Assembly (NCBI RefSeq): GCF_004962245.1 | Contig: NZ_SUHQ01000015.1 | Location: 62,001 to 126,000 of the forward strand | DNA length: 64,000 nucleotides | DNA from: Mesorhizobium sp. | GTDB lineage: Bacteria; Pseudomonadota; Alphaproteobacteria; Rhizobiales; Rhizobiaceae | Reading direction: 5' to 3' | Shown here: piece by piece, positions 23,805 to 33,284 of the stretch | Layout: each line of letters starts with the position of its first letter | Numbering within the stretch: the stretch's first letter is position 1 | Position numbers and translations under genes: made by a program | The notes under the pieces: model-generated | The model's input: the letters and a program-made list of their open reading frames with translations, nothing else | Database searches by the model: none | Told to the model about the DNA's origin: nothing

Positions 23805-26231
23805 CTACTGGATAGCGCCGAAGGAGCTTTGTGATGAGCCGAAATCGCCGAGCGTGCGAAACGACAGGTTGAAGCCGACATTCTGCGACACTTCCCTGGT
23901 GTTCAGGTCGCGGGTTTCCGAGAACGTCATCAAGTAAGTGAAGCATGAATCACTATAGGCAAAACCGATCCCGTCCTTGACCAGGACACTTTGCTCCAGA
24001 TCGTAGGTGCCGGTGCCGAAAACACGCCAGTTCTCGGCAAGTTGCGTCGAGGCGCCGAGCGTGACCTCATGGCGATCGGTCGTGAAGCCATAAAGCGGCT
24101 GCGCCTGGATGAAGGCGTATTTGGCGCTGAACGAAATCGGCAGGCCGGAAAAGGCCGCTTTCACCTCGGCGCGGCGGACCTCGAAGCTCTGTTCGTCGAA
24201 ACGGCCACTGACCGAGCCGGAAAGCCCACCGGGGCTGTTGAAGCCCACAAGGCCAACGTAGTCGGAGGTCTCGGTCTCAAGACCCGAATAGGCGCCGACA
24301 TTGACCAGGTCCGGTGAATCGAACGAGTTATAGCCGCCCAATTGATAGGATTGGCCGAACAGGGCGTTGGTGCTCCAGCCATTGTCGTAGGCGCCGGAAT
24401 AACGCAGCCCGACATTGGCGCGCGAGCCACCCTCCATGCGATCGTAACCGGAGAACTTGTCGCGCTCGAACAATGTCGTGGCATCGAAGACGAAGCTCTG
24501 AGCGTCCTCGTTGGGGACAGCGAGGCCACCAACATATTGCTCGTTCGGACGCACAAAGACCTGCGCCATCGGCTCGAAGATATGGCTGGAATTGGTCGAC
24601 GAAAACAGCACAGGCCAGCGCATCTCCAGCCCGGCGGTCGCCATGTAGCGGGCGAGCGAGGAGCGCATGTCGGCGCTGGTGTTTATATCCGGGTTCATCG
24701 CCATCTCGTTGATGGCGGTGAGCGAGGGCGAAGAGGCATTGACATAGCCGGCGTCGCCACGCAGCGCCAGCAATGGCGTCAGCAGCAGCCCGCCATCGGT
24801 GGTGAACGTGCGCTTCCATTCGGCTTCGGCGGTGAGACGGCCCGATTGACCCTCGATGCCGCGCACGCGTTCGACGTCTGAGGTGAGATCCTCAGGGATA
24901 GCGTGAACTTTATCCAGCCTGTCGCGGCTGATGGCCTGCGCGTTGACATTGAACGACAATTGGCCGCCGGCCACCGCCATGTCCGGGATGTAGGCGTAGT
25001 CGAGCGAGGGCAGCACCCAGGGCTGCTTGCCGGCACGTGCGGTCGGATCGTCAGGGAGCGTCTTTTCCTGGACCTCGAAGCGCATGGCGCGCACATCGAA
25101 ATAGTTGCGGCCGTTGAGGCCGGTCAGATAGATCTCCGAGCGATGCACGCTATCGTTGAAGTCTTCGATGGCGTAGGTGCGCGAGAAGTTCTTGTCGGTC
25201 TGCAACAGGACATTCCAGCCGAAGTCCCAGCGCGGATTGATAGCGAACTGCCCCTTGGTGCCCATCATGCCACGGAACTTGTTCGGATCACCGGCCGCAC
25301 CAGAATCCACAGTGGGGCCGTAGCTGTCGATGAACTCCTCGGGGTTCTCTTGCCGGATGCCGGCGATCTTCAGGCTGTACTGGCCGTTGTTGAAGCGCTG
25401 GCGCCATTCGGCCTCGCCTAGGAAGCCTTGCTTGGTGTAGCCGCTGCCGGTGACGGTGAGGTCATAGGTCGGCGAAAGCGCGAAATAATAGGGCACCTTG
25501 ATGCCGGCGCCGAGGTCGCTCTTGTAGGCAACGCTGGGGTTCAGGAAGCCGCTCTTGCGCTTGACGGTAGGGTCGGCAATCTCGAAGGCCGGCAGGTAGG
25601 CGAGCGGAAAGCCGAAGAACTCGAAATTTGAATTCTCGAAGCGGACCGTCTTCTTCTCGCCGTTCCAGATGATCTTCCTGGCCTTGATGCGCCAGGTCGG
25701 TGCCTTGTCCGGTTTGTCCGCGCATGGCTCGCAGGCCGTGTAGACGCCATTGTGGAACGTCGTCAGCACGCCGCCCATGCGCTCCGCGCTTTCGGCGGCG
25801 AAATACGCCTTGTCGACGGTTTCGACGCGCAGCGCATTGACGAAGCCGTCGGCGAAATCGTCGGTTATGTCGACATGCTGCGAATAGATCTTGGTGCCGT
25901 CGCTGTTGATGACCTCGACATTGCCACTGGCGACGAGGCGCTGGGTGTTGCGGTTGTATTGCACCCGCTGGGCGACGAGGCGGTTGCCGCCATAATCGAT
26001 CTGGACCCCGCCGACGGCCGTTACCGTCTGGTTGTCGTTGTCATAGACCAGCGTATCTGCCGCCAGCAGCATTTGCGAGTCGGCGGGGACGTCCGGCGCC
26101 ATATCGCTGATATCCTGGGCAGAAGCCGGAACTGTCGGGACGACGCAAGCGAGCAGGCATGCCAAGGCGCTCGCCCCATAGAGGCGTGCCAAACCGGCCT
26201 GCCTATGGCTACGCAAAACCGCCCCCCTCAC
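23805..26231 (-). CDS. lptD: LPS-assembly protein LptD
   Basis: Outer-membrane translocon subunit that inserts lipopolysaccharide into the outer leaflet. The 808-residue protein has an N-terminal signal sequence, the OstA/LptA-like jellyroll domain (about 60-170; LAADTLVYDNDNQTVTAVGG) and a long beta-barrel. CEPC near residue 155 and a C-terminal Cys region (DSCF) match alphaproteobacterial LptD. The start is a GTG at 26231 sharing one base with the lptG stop (TAGTG); an upstream start at 26297 would overlap lptG. Confidence 0.94.
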   Translation of the reverse strand: MRGAVLRSHRQAGLARLYGASALACLLACVVPTVPASAQDISDMAPDVPADSQMLLAADTLVYDNDNQTVTAVGGVQIDYGGNRLVAQRVQYNRNTQRLVASGNVEVINSDGTKIYSQHVDITDDFADGFVNALRVETVDKAYFAAESAERMGGVLTTFHNGVYTACEPCADKPDKAPTWRIKARKIIWNGEKKTVRFENSNFEFFGFPLAYLPAFEIADPTVKRKSGFLNPSVAYKSDLGAGIKVPYYFALSPTYDLTVTGSGYTKQGFLGEAEWRQRFNNGQYSLKIAGIRQENPEEFIDSYGPTVDSGAAGDPNKFRGMMGTKGQFAINPRWDFGWNVLLQTDKNFSRTYAIEDFNDSVHRSEIYLTGLNGRNYFDVRAMRFEVQEKTLPDDPTARAGKQPWVLPSLDYAYIPDMAVAGGQLSFNVNAQAISRDRLDKVHAIPEDLTSDVERVRGIEGQSGRLTAEAEWKRTFTTDGGLLLTPLLALRGDAGYVNASSPSLTAINEMAMNPDINTSADMRSSLARYMATAGLEMRWPVLFSSTNSSHIFEPMAQVFVRPNEQYVGGLAVPNEDAQSFVFDATTLFERDKFSGYDRMEGGSRANVGLRYSGAYDNGWSTNALFGQSYQLGGYNSFDSPDLVNVGAYSGLETETSDYVGLVGFNSPGGLSGSVSGRFDEQSFEVRRAEVKAAFSGLPISFSAKYAFIQAQPLYGFTTDRHEVTLGASTQLAENWRVFGTGTYDLEQSVLVKDGIGFAYSDSCFTYLMTFSETRDLNTREVSQNVGFNLSFRTLGDFGSSQSSFGAIQ

Positions 26232-27313
26232 TAGCCGTCTTCCTTGTAAAGCAAGAAAGTCACCCCGAAGAACATAGCCACGACAACCGGAACCCATGCA
26301 GCCACGACTGTGGGTACGAATCCCGCAACACCGAATGCCTTGACCAGCACCGTCACGACATAAAGCAGAAACCCGGCCAGGACGCCACCCAGAATCATCG
26401 TCGCGGATTGTCCCATCCTTGCAAATCGCATCGACACCGTTGCAGCGATCAGCGTCATGGCGACGAGAAGGAACGGCAGCGCCACCAGCGAATCAAACTG
26501 CATGGCAAAGGCATTTGCCTTGAGGCCGAAGGAGCGGGCAACCTCGATCTTGCTGGGCAGATCGTAGAAAGGGATGGTCTCCGGGCGCGCCAGCCGCTCT
26601 TGCACGAATTCGGGCTTGAGGTTGGTCGGCACTCGGTCGCTTGCTATCGATTGGATGTTGCCGTCCCGGAAAACCTTGACGTCCTGCAGCTCCCAGTAGC
26701 CATCTCGCAAATAGGCGTGCACCGCATCCTTGCGTTCGACGATGTCGCCTTGCGGGTTGAGGACGAAGAAGACGGCGTCGGCCATCTCCAGCCCCTGATT
26801 GAGAATGGCGCGCGCGCCGATGATGGTATCGCCGGAACTGGTTTTCTGCCGGATCCAGGGGGCGGCATCGGCCGAGACGGCGCTCGACTTGCCGGAGCGG
26901 AGCTGGGTCTCGATTCTCTCGGACCAGGAAAACGCATGCGCAGCGATCGGATTGATGACGCCGACCGACAGCACGCCGAACAGCAGCGCCCCGATGCAGC
27001 ACGGCAGCAGGAACTGCCATGCGGACACGCCGGCGGAACGTGCGATGACCAGTTCATATCTGCGATTGAGCGAGACCAGCGTCGCCATCGCCGAGAACAG
27101 CCCGACGAACGGCACTGTCTGCAGCATGATCATCGGCATCCTCAGCCCTGAAATGGCGAACGCCGTACCGTAGGTGAAGCCTGGCAGGCCGGTCATGCGG
27201 CTGGAAAGCTCGGTGAAGTCGATCAGGAACACAAGCGCCAGGAGGCCGACGAAGAACCAGATGGTGATCGTCACGTAACGGAAGAAGAAGTATCGACCCA
27301 GAGTCCAGCCCAT
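26231..27313 (-). CDS. lptG: LPS export ABC transporter permease LptG
   Basis: Inner-membrane subunit of the LptB2FG exporter that powers lipopolysaccharide transport. The 360-residue protein has the YjgP/YjgQ layout: three N-terminal helices (GRYFFFRYV start), a periplasmic domain, and three C-terminal helices. The ATG at 27313 gives the family length. It follows lptF by 16 bases and overlaps lptD by one base. lptB and lptC are not in this window. Confidence 0.95.
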   Translation of the reverse strand: MGWTLGRYFFFRYVTITIWFFVGLLALVFLIDFTELSSRMTGLPGFTYGTAFAISGLRMPMIMLQTVPFVGLFSAMATLVSLNRRYELVIARSAGVSAWQFLLPCCIGALLFGVLSVGVINPIAAHAFSWSERIETQLRSGKSSAVSADAAPWIRQKTSSGDTIIGARAILNQGLEMADAVFFVLNPQGDIVERKDAVHAYLRDGYWELQDVKVFRDGNIQSIASDRVPTNLKPEFVQERLARPETIPFYDLPSKIEVARSFGLKANAFAMQFDSLVALPFLLVAMTLIAATVSMRFARMGQSATMILGGVLAGFLLYVVTVLVKAFGVAGFVPTVVAAWVPVVVAMFFGVTFLLYKEDG

Positions 27314-27329
27314 TAGCGTGCCCAGCCCA

Positions 27330-28532
27330 TCAGCCGGCCCCTTGGCCAGAAGCGCCACGCCTGGCGAAGCGGAGCTTGATGGCGCTCCAGCCCTCACCGA
27401 AGCGGCCGGCGAAATTCGTCATCCAGTCGGCCCAGGCGACCGGCAGCTCCATGGTCCGATTGGAAACGATGAACCATATCGCCACTGCGGACGCCACGAT
27501 CGGAACGCCGTAGACCATATAGGCGTATTCCGGAATCTTGTCGGCTTTGCCGGCGGCAAAGAAACCAAGCCAGCGTACGAAAAGCGCAAGCGCGATGGCC
27601 GTTATCAGCGGGTGAATGCGCGCCTCGCGATGGGAGCGCGCGTCTCCCGCGACCGCGAGCGCGATCAGCGCGAAGACGAGTGAATAGGACCATTCGGAAA
27701 AACGCTGATTGAGCTCGGCCAGGTACCTGTTCGGCGCCCTCTGGAACATCTTGTCGTTGGGACTGGGATTGAGCAGGTACTGGGTCGTCCGGTCCTTCGG
27801 CAAAAGCAATACGTCGGATGAGGCCGACATGAAGGCGGACAGATCGAAGGCATAGGAGGTGAACCGGATGACCGAAAGGTCGCCTGTCAGCGTTTCGCGA
27901 TGGATGACGCCGTCGTTCATCATCAGCACCTTCTCGTCGCCGCTTTCGATGATGGCCCCGGTCTTGGCGTAGTAGATGAGGTTGGCGCCTTCCTCGCGCG
28001 AATCGGCGACGAAGATGCCGCCGAGGCGGTTGTCTGGAAGCCGTTCGCCAATCTGCAGGAAGAGGCCGTCATCGATCTTGCGGAAGGTCCCTTCCTGGAT
28101 GATCAGCGACAACAGATCGGCACGCGACGACGCCACCAGTTGGCGGTTTTTCTGGCGTGCATAGGGGTCAATGCCGTTATCGACGGCGAATGAAAGAACG
28201 CTGGCCGCCAGCGCCAGGAGCATGATCGGCCTGACGATGGTCCAGCGCGAGGCGCCCGCGGCGTTCAAGACGGCAAGCTCAGAGTCGGAATTCATCGCGC
28301 TCAGCGTCTGCGCGACTGCGACCACCAGGGCGAAAGGCACGACGATCGGGACGATCGACGGAATGATCAGGGCAGCGACCTCGAAGAAGGTCAGCGCCGA
28401 CTGGCCGCTGTCGGTGACGAGGTCGATGCGGGCGAGCACCTGCGTCGTCCATACGATCGCCAGCGTCCAGATGAGCGCTGCCAGGAAGACCGCCAATGCG
28501 CGACGCATGATGTAGCGTTCAACGACCTTCAT
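27330..28532 (-). CDS. lptF: LPS export ABC transporter permease LptF
   Basis: Partner permease of LptG; 400 residues with the same six-helix and periplasmic-domain layout, starting MKVVERYIMRRALAVF. First gene of the outer-membrane biogenesis run. Confidence 0.95.
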   Translation of the reverse strand: MKVVERYIMRRALAVFLAALIWTLAIVWTTQVLARIDLVTDSGQSALTFFEVAALIIPSIVPIVVPFALVVAVAQTLSAMNSDSELAVLNAAGASRWTIVRPIMLLALAASVLSFAVDNGIDPYARQKNRQLVASSRADLLSLIIQEGTFRKIDDGLFLQIGERLPDNRLGGIFVADSREEGANLIYYAKTGAIIESGDEKVLMMNDGVIHRETLTGDLSVIRFTSYAFDLSAFMSASSDVLLLPKDRTTQYLLNPSPNDKMFQRAPNRYLAELNQRFSEWSYSLVFALIALAVAGDARSHREARIHPLITAIALALFVRWLGFFAAGKADKIPEYAYMVYGVPIVASAVAIWFIVSNRTMELPVAWADWMTNFAGRFGEGWSAIKLRFARRGASGQGAG

Positions 28533-28865
28533 GAAGGCTTTTCTCGATTTTGCCGAACGGCATCATGCCTCCAGACAAGGTAGTCGTCCGGCCACGCCTG
28601 TACAACCGGTTCCGTTTGGCGGTCGACCCGTCCCGTCCCGCATCATTATTCCCGGTGGGCCGGAGTGTCGGCGGCAATGGATAAGAAAGCGCGAACATCA
28701 ATGGTTAACAACAGGTTGCGGCAGGAAAGCGGGGCCGTGCCGCGACGAATCGCCATCGATTCCATACGCCATATGGGATCTGATTCCGGCAAAGTCTTGC
28801 CAAATGCCGGAAAACGACCAAATGTCGCGCCGATCACGGTTATGGCCGCCGTGGCAGGTACAGGC
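28533..28865. other. Divergent intergenic region between lptF and the FMO gene
   Basis: Holds the promoters of lptF (leftward) and of the flavoprotein gene (rightward). An open frame extends upstream of the FMO start to 28665 but its translation is not family-like. I saw no repeat or clear operator. Confidence 0.5.
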
Positions 28866-30041
28866 ATGGAAGCAGAAGCAACAGAATTGCGCGGTCAAGC
28901 CGGCCAGGAATCGATTTTTCACGATGCGATCGTGATCGGCGCAGGCGCGGCGGGGCTGGCTGCCGCACATGCGCTGGTGAAGGCCGGCGTACCAACGCTT
29001 GTCCTGGAAAAGGAAAGCCGGCTTGCCGAGCCCTGGTACCGGCGGCACGAACGGCTGCACCTCAATTCGCATCGTGATCTCTCGACACTGCCTGGCGTCG
29101 ACTACCCCGCGGGCACCCCCGCTTTTCCCCACAAGACCGCCGTCGTCCGCCATCTGAACGATTTCAGCAAGGCGCACAGTCTGCCGGTCCGGCTTGGCGT
29201 CGCCGTCGAGGAGATCGCGTTCAACGGCGATCACTGGACCGTTGAGACCACTGCCGGGTCCCTGCTGGCGCGTCATGTCGTCATTGCCACCGGGCGCGAC
29301 CGGCAGCCGTTCATTCCGCAGTGGAAGGGCGCCAGCGACTTTGCCGGCCGCATCATGCATTCGGCGGATTTTGGCAAAGCCGAGGACTATGCGGGAAAAA
29401 AAGTGCTGGTTGTCGGCGCCGGCAATTCGGGCTTCGACGTGCTCAATCATCTGGCGGGGGCGAATGCCGCCTCTATCTGGCTGTCGGCCCGCAACGGCCC
29501 CTCGCTGCTGCCGAAACGCATCGGCAAGATCGCCGTCCACAGGCTTTCGCCGTTCATGGCGCGCTTGCCGTTGTGGCTCGCCGATGCGGTGATGGCGGCA
29601 ACGCAGCGCCTGGTTTTCGGCGACTTGAAGAAGTTTGGCCTGCCGCGCGCGTCCTCGGGAGGCGCAAGTCGCCTGACTGCCGACTACACCGCGATCGCCA
29701 CCGACGACGGCGCCGTCCGCGCCATCAAGGCCGGCAAGATCGTGGTCCTGCCGCAGGTGCGCGAATTTACCAGCGACGGCGTCTTCCTCGACAATGGCGA
29801 CCTGATTGTTCCCGATATCGTCATCGCGGCGACCGGCTACCGCACCGGGCTCGAACGCATGGTCGGCAAGCTCGGCGTCCTCGATGGCAAGGGCGTTCCC
29901 CTTTTCAACGGCGGCGAGACCGACCCGAAATTGCCCGGTCTGTGGTTTACCGGCATGCGGCCAAGCATTCGCGGTTGTTTCGCCAATGCCCGCATTCAGG
30001 CCAAGGCGATCACGCAGCAGATCGTCAGGCAGGGACGATGA
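28866..30041 (+). CDS. FAD/NAD(P)-dependent flavoprotein monooxygenase, YUC/FMO type
   Basis: A 391-residue flavin-containing monooxygenase-like protein. The FAD motif IGAGAAGLAAA is about 20 residues from the ATG at 28866. The sequence RHERLHLNSH and the downstream FP...F region fit the FMO family, and a second dinucleotide motif VVGAGNSGFDVLNHL binds NADPH. The ATGYRTG segment near residue 320 is the FMO C-terminal signature. The substrate is unknown; relatives oxidise N- or S-containing small molecules, and plant YUCCA proteins make auxin. Starts at 28842 or 28665 are possible but add no conserved sequence. Confidence 0.85.
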   Translation: MEAEATELRGQAGQESIFHDAIVIGAGAAGLAAAHALVKAGVPTLVLEKESRLAEPWYRRHERLHLNSHRDLSTLPGVDYPAGTPAFPHKTAVVRHLNDFSKAHSLPVRLGVAVEEIAFNGDHWTVETTAGSLLARHVVIATGRDRQPFIPQWKGASDFAGRIMHSADFGKAEDYAGKKVLVVGAGNSGFDVLNHLAGANAASIWLSARNGPSLLPKRIGKIAVHRLSPFMARLPLWLADAVMAATQRLVFGDLKKFGLPRASSGGASRLTADYTAIATDDGAVRAIKAGKIVVLPQVREFTSDGVFLDNGDLIVPDIVIAATGYRTGLERMVGKLGVLDGKGVPLFNGGETDPKLPGLWFTGMRPSIRGCFANARIQAKAITQQIVRQGR

Positions 30042-30126
30042 TCTGCAACGCATGGGATGCCGACACGAGCGCCCGGTTCGTGGCCGGGGCATTGCCGACA
30101 GCGGATGCCCTTTGATAGAACGCACC

Positions 30127-30180
30127 TCGAACTGAAAGGCCCCCTCAAACTGAAAGGCCATTTCAAACTGAAAGGTAAGG
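30127..30180 (+). repeat. Three tandem 18-bp repeats upstream of the VOC gene
   Basis: Three units of 18 bases with the core AACTGAAAGG (30127-30144, 30145-30162, 30163-30180). The last unit changes at its 3' end to AAAGGTAAGG, forming the ribosome binding site of the next gene. Confidence 0.85.
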
Positions 30181-30183
30181 GTG

Positions 30184-30561
30184 ATGACACCGGCCAGCAT
30201 TCGCTACATTGTCGATGATGTCGCCGCCTCCGTCGACTTTTACACGGGACATCTGGGCTTCTCCATTGAACAGGACGCACGGCCGGCGTTTGCGTCCGTC
30301 ACGCGTGGTCCACTGCGCCTTCTCTTGAGTGGCCCCGGCAGTTCCGGTGCCCGGGCGATGCCGGATGGTCGCCGGCCGGTTCCGGGAGGATGGAACCGCT
30401 TGCTGTTGCTGGTGCCGGACCTGAAGGAAGAGGTTGCGCGCCTGAAGGGCGCCGGGCTTGTCTTTCGCAACGATATCATAACCGGTGTCGGCGGTTCTCA
30501 AATCCTGCTCGAGGATCCGTCCGGGAATGTGATCGAGTTGTTTCAACCTGCCGCCCATTGA
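30184..30561 (+). CDS. VOC (glyoxalase/bleomycin resistance) family protein
   Basis: A 125-residue vicinal-oxygen-chelate protein. N-terminal IRYIVDDVAASVDFYTGHLG, a central short loop, and the C-terminal LLEDPSGNVIELFQP are family hallmarks; His and Glu near those ends are likely metal ligands. The substrate is unknown. The ATG at 30184 directly follows the triple 18-base repeat; a GTG at 30181 is in frame. Confidence 0.88.
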   Translation: MTPASIRYIVDDVAASVDFYTGHLGFSIEQDARPAFASVTRGPLRLLLSGPGSSGARAMPDGRRPVPGGWNRLLLLVPDLKEEVARLKGAGLVFRNDIITGVGGSQILLEDPSGNVIELFQPAAH

Positions 30562-30735
30562 CCCGAGAAAGACAAGGCGGTCCCATCGGGGATCCGCGAT
30601 GGGCGAGAACCGGCCGAAAGGCCAATTGATCGAGGCTTGAAAAATAGGGTGGTGCTTCCGGTCGGAAACGGCCAAATATCGGGTTTCGTCAAGTCACTCT
30701 CCCAAAAACCTCAACGCCGTTCCCGAAAGCAGGAC

Positions 30736-32235
30736 ATGATGACTTCGAGACCTTCGATCGCCTTCGCCAAATTCGCAGCGCCCAAAAAGGGCGGTGTCTT
30801 CGTGCTGGCGGCCGACGATGGCGGCCTCGGCGACGCGGCGAAGGCTTGCGATCCGGCAAAGACCCTGGAGCGGGCGTTTCCGGTGGCCGACTTTTCCGGC
30901 AAGTTCGCCAGCCTGGTCGAAGTGCTGGCGCCGGAGGGCACATCGCTCGACCGGCTGGTGGCGGTCGGTGTCGGCAAGGTCTCGGGGCTCGACGACCATG
31001 CGTGGCTCAAGCTTGGCGGCACCATCGCTGCATCCTTGCGCAAGGCGGCCGAGGTGGCCGTCGTGGTCGATCTGCCGGGTGCTGCCGTCGGCGGCAAGCA
31101 AGCGGCACAGCTTGCCGCGGGCATCCTTCTGCGCAGCTATGTCTTCGACAAGTACAAGACGAAAAAGGAGAATGACGGCAAGAAGGTCGAGTCCAAGAAG
31201 CCGGCCAAGGTGACCATCCACACCACCGATCCGGCATCGGCGAAAAAGGCCTTCGCCGACGAAGTCGCGGTGATCGACGGGGTGTTCCTGGCGCGCGATC
31301 TGGTCAACGAACCGGCCAATGTACTGGGGCCGGTGGAATTCGCCGCCCGCGTCGGCGAACTGGAAGCGCTCGGCGTCACGGTCGAGATCCTGGTCGAGAA
31401 AGAGATGAAGAAGCTCGGCATGGGCTCGCTGCTCGGCGTCGCGCAAGGCTCGCCGCGTGGAGCCCGCATGGCCGTCATGCGCTGGAACGGCGGCAAGGCC
31501 AAGGACAGCCCGGTCGCCTTTATCGGCAAGGGCGTCACGTTCGACACCGGCGGCAATTCGATAAAGACGGCCTCCGGCATGGAGGACATGAAGGGCGACA
31601 TGGGCGGCGCGGCCGCCGTGACCGGGCTGATGCACGCGCTGGCCGCCCGCAAGGCCAAGGCGAACGTCGTCGGTGTCATCGGGCTGGTGGAAAATGCCGT
31701 CGACGGCCATGCGCAACGCCCTGGCGACATCGTCACCTCGATGTCGGGCCAGACCATCGAGGTGCTCAATACCGACGCCGAAGGCCGCCTCGTCCTGGCC
31801 GACGCGCTGTGGTACTGCAACGACCGCTTCCAGCCGAAATTGATGGTCAATCTGGCGACGCTGACCGGCGCCATCATGGTTGCGCTCGGCCAGCACTATG
31901 CCGGTCTGTTCTCCAACAATGACGAATTGGCGGACAGGCTGACGAGCGCCGGGCAGGCGACGCAGGAACGGGTGTGGCGGATGCCGCTAGGCACCGAATA
32001 CGACAAGCTGATCGATTCGAAAAATGCCGACATGAAGAACATCGGCGGCCGCTACGGCGGCGCGATCATCGCGGCACAGTTCCTGCAGCGCTTCGTCAAG
32101 GATACGCCTTGGGCACATCTCGACATCGCCGGCACCGCGCTGGGCGCGCCGTCCAACGAGATCAACCAGTCATGGGGCTCCGGCTTCGGCGTCAGGCTGC
32201 TCGACCGGCTGGTGCGCGACAACTACGAGGGATGA
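30736..32235 (+). CDS. pepA: Leucyl aminopeptidase
   Basis: A two-metal cytosolic aminopeptidase of the M17 family, 499 residues. The catalytic domain has GKGVTFDTGG with NSIKTASGMEDMKGDMGGAA, and the signature NTDAEGRLVLADAL. A Lys/Asp-rich insertion (about 140-160) is unusual but within family variation. The first of two adjacent ATGs (30736, 30739) was used. Confidence 0.95.
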   Translation: MMTSRPSIAFAKFAAPKKGGVFVLAADDGGLGDAAKACDPAKTLERAFPVADFSGKFASLVEVLAPEGTSLDRLVAVGVGKVSGLDDHAWLKLGGTIAASLRKAAEVAVVVDLPGAAVGGKQAAQLAAGILLRSYVFDKYKTKKENDGKKVESKKPAKVTIHTTDPASAKKAFADEVAVIDGVFLARDLVNEPANVLGPVEFAARVGELEALGVTVEILVEKEMKKLGMGSLLGVAQGSPRGARMAVMRWNGGKAKDSPVAFIGKGVTFDTGGNSIKTASGMEDMKGDMGGAAAVTGLMHALAARKAKANVVGVIGLVENAVDGHAQRPGDIVTSMSGQTIEVLNTDAEGRLVLADALWYCNDRFQPKLMVNLATLTGAIMVALGQHYAGLFSNNDELADRLTSAGQATQERVWRMPLGTEYDKLIDSKNADMKNIGGRYGGAIIAAQFLQRFVKDTPWAHLDIAGTALGAPSNEINQSWGSGFGVRLLDRLVRDNYEG

Positions 32236-32254
32236 GGCCTTTCAAGGCGCGATC

Positions 32255-32704
32255 ATGGCCGATGTCCTGTTCTACCACCTGACCGAATCGACGCTGGAGG
32301 ATGCGCTGCCCGGCCTGCTCGAGCGCAGCGTCGATCGCGGCTGGCGCGCCGTGGTGCAGACCGGTACCGAGGAGCGGCGCGACGCGCTGGACCAGCATCT
32401 CTGGACCTTCAGGGACGATTCGTTCCTGGCGCATGCGACGGACCGCGAATCCTATCCGGCCGAGCAGCCGATCCTTTTGACCACCGGCCAGGGCAATCCG
32501 AACGAGGCGCAGATCCGCTTCCTGGTCGACGGAGCCGTGCCGCCGGAGCTTGTCGGCTATGAACGCGCCGTGTTTCTGTTCGACGGCCACGACACGGCCC
32601 AGGTCGAGGCGGCGCGCACGCACTGGAAGGCGATGAAGGAAGCCGGCCACGCGGTCACCTATTGGCAGCAGACATCAGACCGGCGCTGGGAACGCAAGGC
32701 GTAA
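32255..32704 (+). CDS. holC: DNA polymerase III subunit chi
   Basis: A 149-residue HolC protein, part of the clamp-loader complex that contacts SSB. MADVLFYHLTESTLEDALPG at the start, the LWTF...FLAHA segment and VFLFDGHD fit the family. It is 19 bases after pepA, the order pepA-holC seen in many bacteria. Confidence 0.93.
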   Translation: MADVLFYHLTESTLEDALPGLLERSVDRGWRAVVQTGTEERRDALDQHLWTFRDDSFLAHATDRESYPAEQPILLTTGQGNPNEAQIRFLVDGAVPPELVGYERAVFLFDGHDTAQVEAARTHWKAMKEAGHAVTYWQQTSDRRWERKA

Positions 32705-33284
32705 AGCGTCCCGCCTCGGCTATCGTCAACCTGGGATCAGATCGCTGAGCAGTTGGGTCGCGATGCCGAATAGAGCATCGGACCCAACGTGAAAACCGGT
32801 TTTGGGTCGGATACCAGCCACGGATAGTGTCTCAGTTTGAATTTCAGCTGTCGGTGGAATGTCGCCATTCGTCTCGTAGATGGGAACGAGCAAGCAGCGC
32901 CAATTGTTGCCATTCGCTCGCATTGAAGGAAACGACCGTTCCTAACTCGATTTCAGTCACCCTCGGGGACGACCCGCCGAAAAATCTGCTGGTCGACGAT
33001 GCCGCGACGTAGCAGCCGAACGCTGCCCCGATCGCGTTCCCGAACCCAGGCAGGTTGCCGAGGACCATGCCATCTGGCGGAGAGAACGAGACGGGCCAAT
33101 AAAGGCCTAAATTAGAGGGTACTGTTATTTGAGCGCCGACGCGGCGAACCTCGATCCGACGACTCCTCCGGAAATGTCCGTGAGAGCGTTATCGGAGAAA
33201 TGGCACGTGCCGCAGCGGTTGTTGGTCGGCCGGAACGGGCTACCGTGACCACGTTCAGGTCGCTGAAACCAGAGAGGTATCCCC
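32705..33284. other. 580-base gap between holC and the RTX gene
   Basis: Contains a module A repeat relative (AGCATCGGACCC...AAAACCGGTTTTGGGTC, 32771-32815). Two short minus-strand open frames (32726-32923, 32844-33068) show no family features; the first is partly repeat DNA. Possibly decayed sequence. The RTX gene's ribosome binding site (AGAGAGG) lies at its right end. Confidence 0.5.

Noticed and set aside
28665..28865. N-terminal extension of the FMO gene to 28665
   Set aside because: The added 67 residues have no signal, domain or conserved sequence. The flavin motif sits at the expected place with the 28866 start.
30127..30180. Possible CRISPR array (regular 18-base repeats)
   Set aside because: The repeats are directly tandem with no spacers, only three units, and lead into an RBS. 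No cas genes are present.
33232..33255. EcfG-type promoter (GGAAC...CGTT) before the RTX gene
   Set aside because: The spacing between GGAAC and CGTT is 15 bases, one shorter than the usual 16-17, so the match is not supported.
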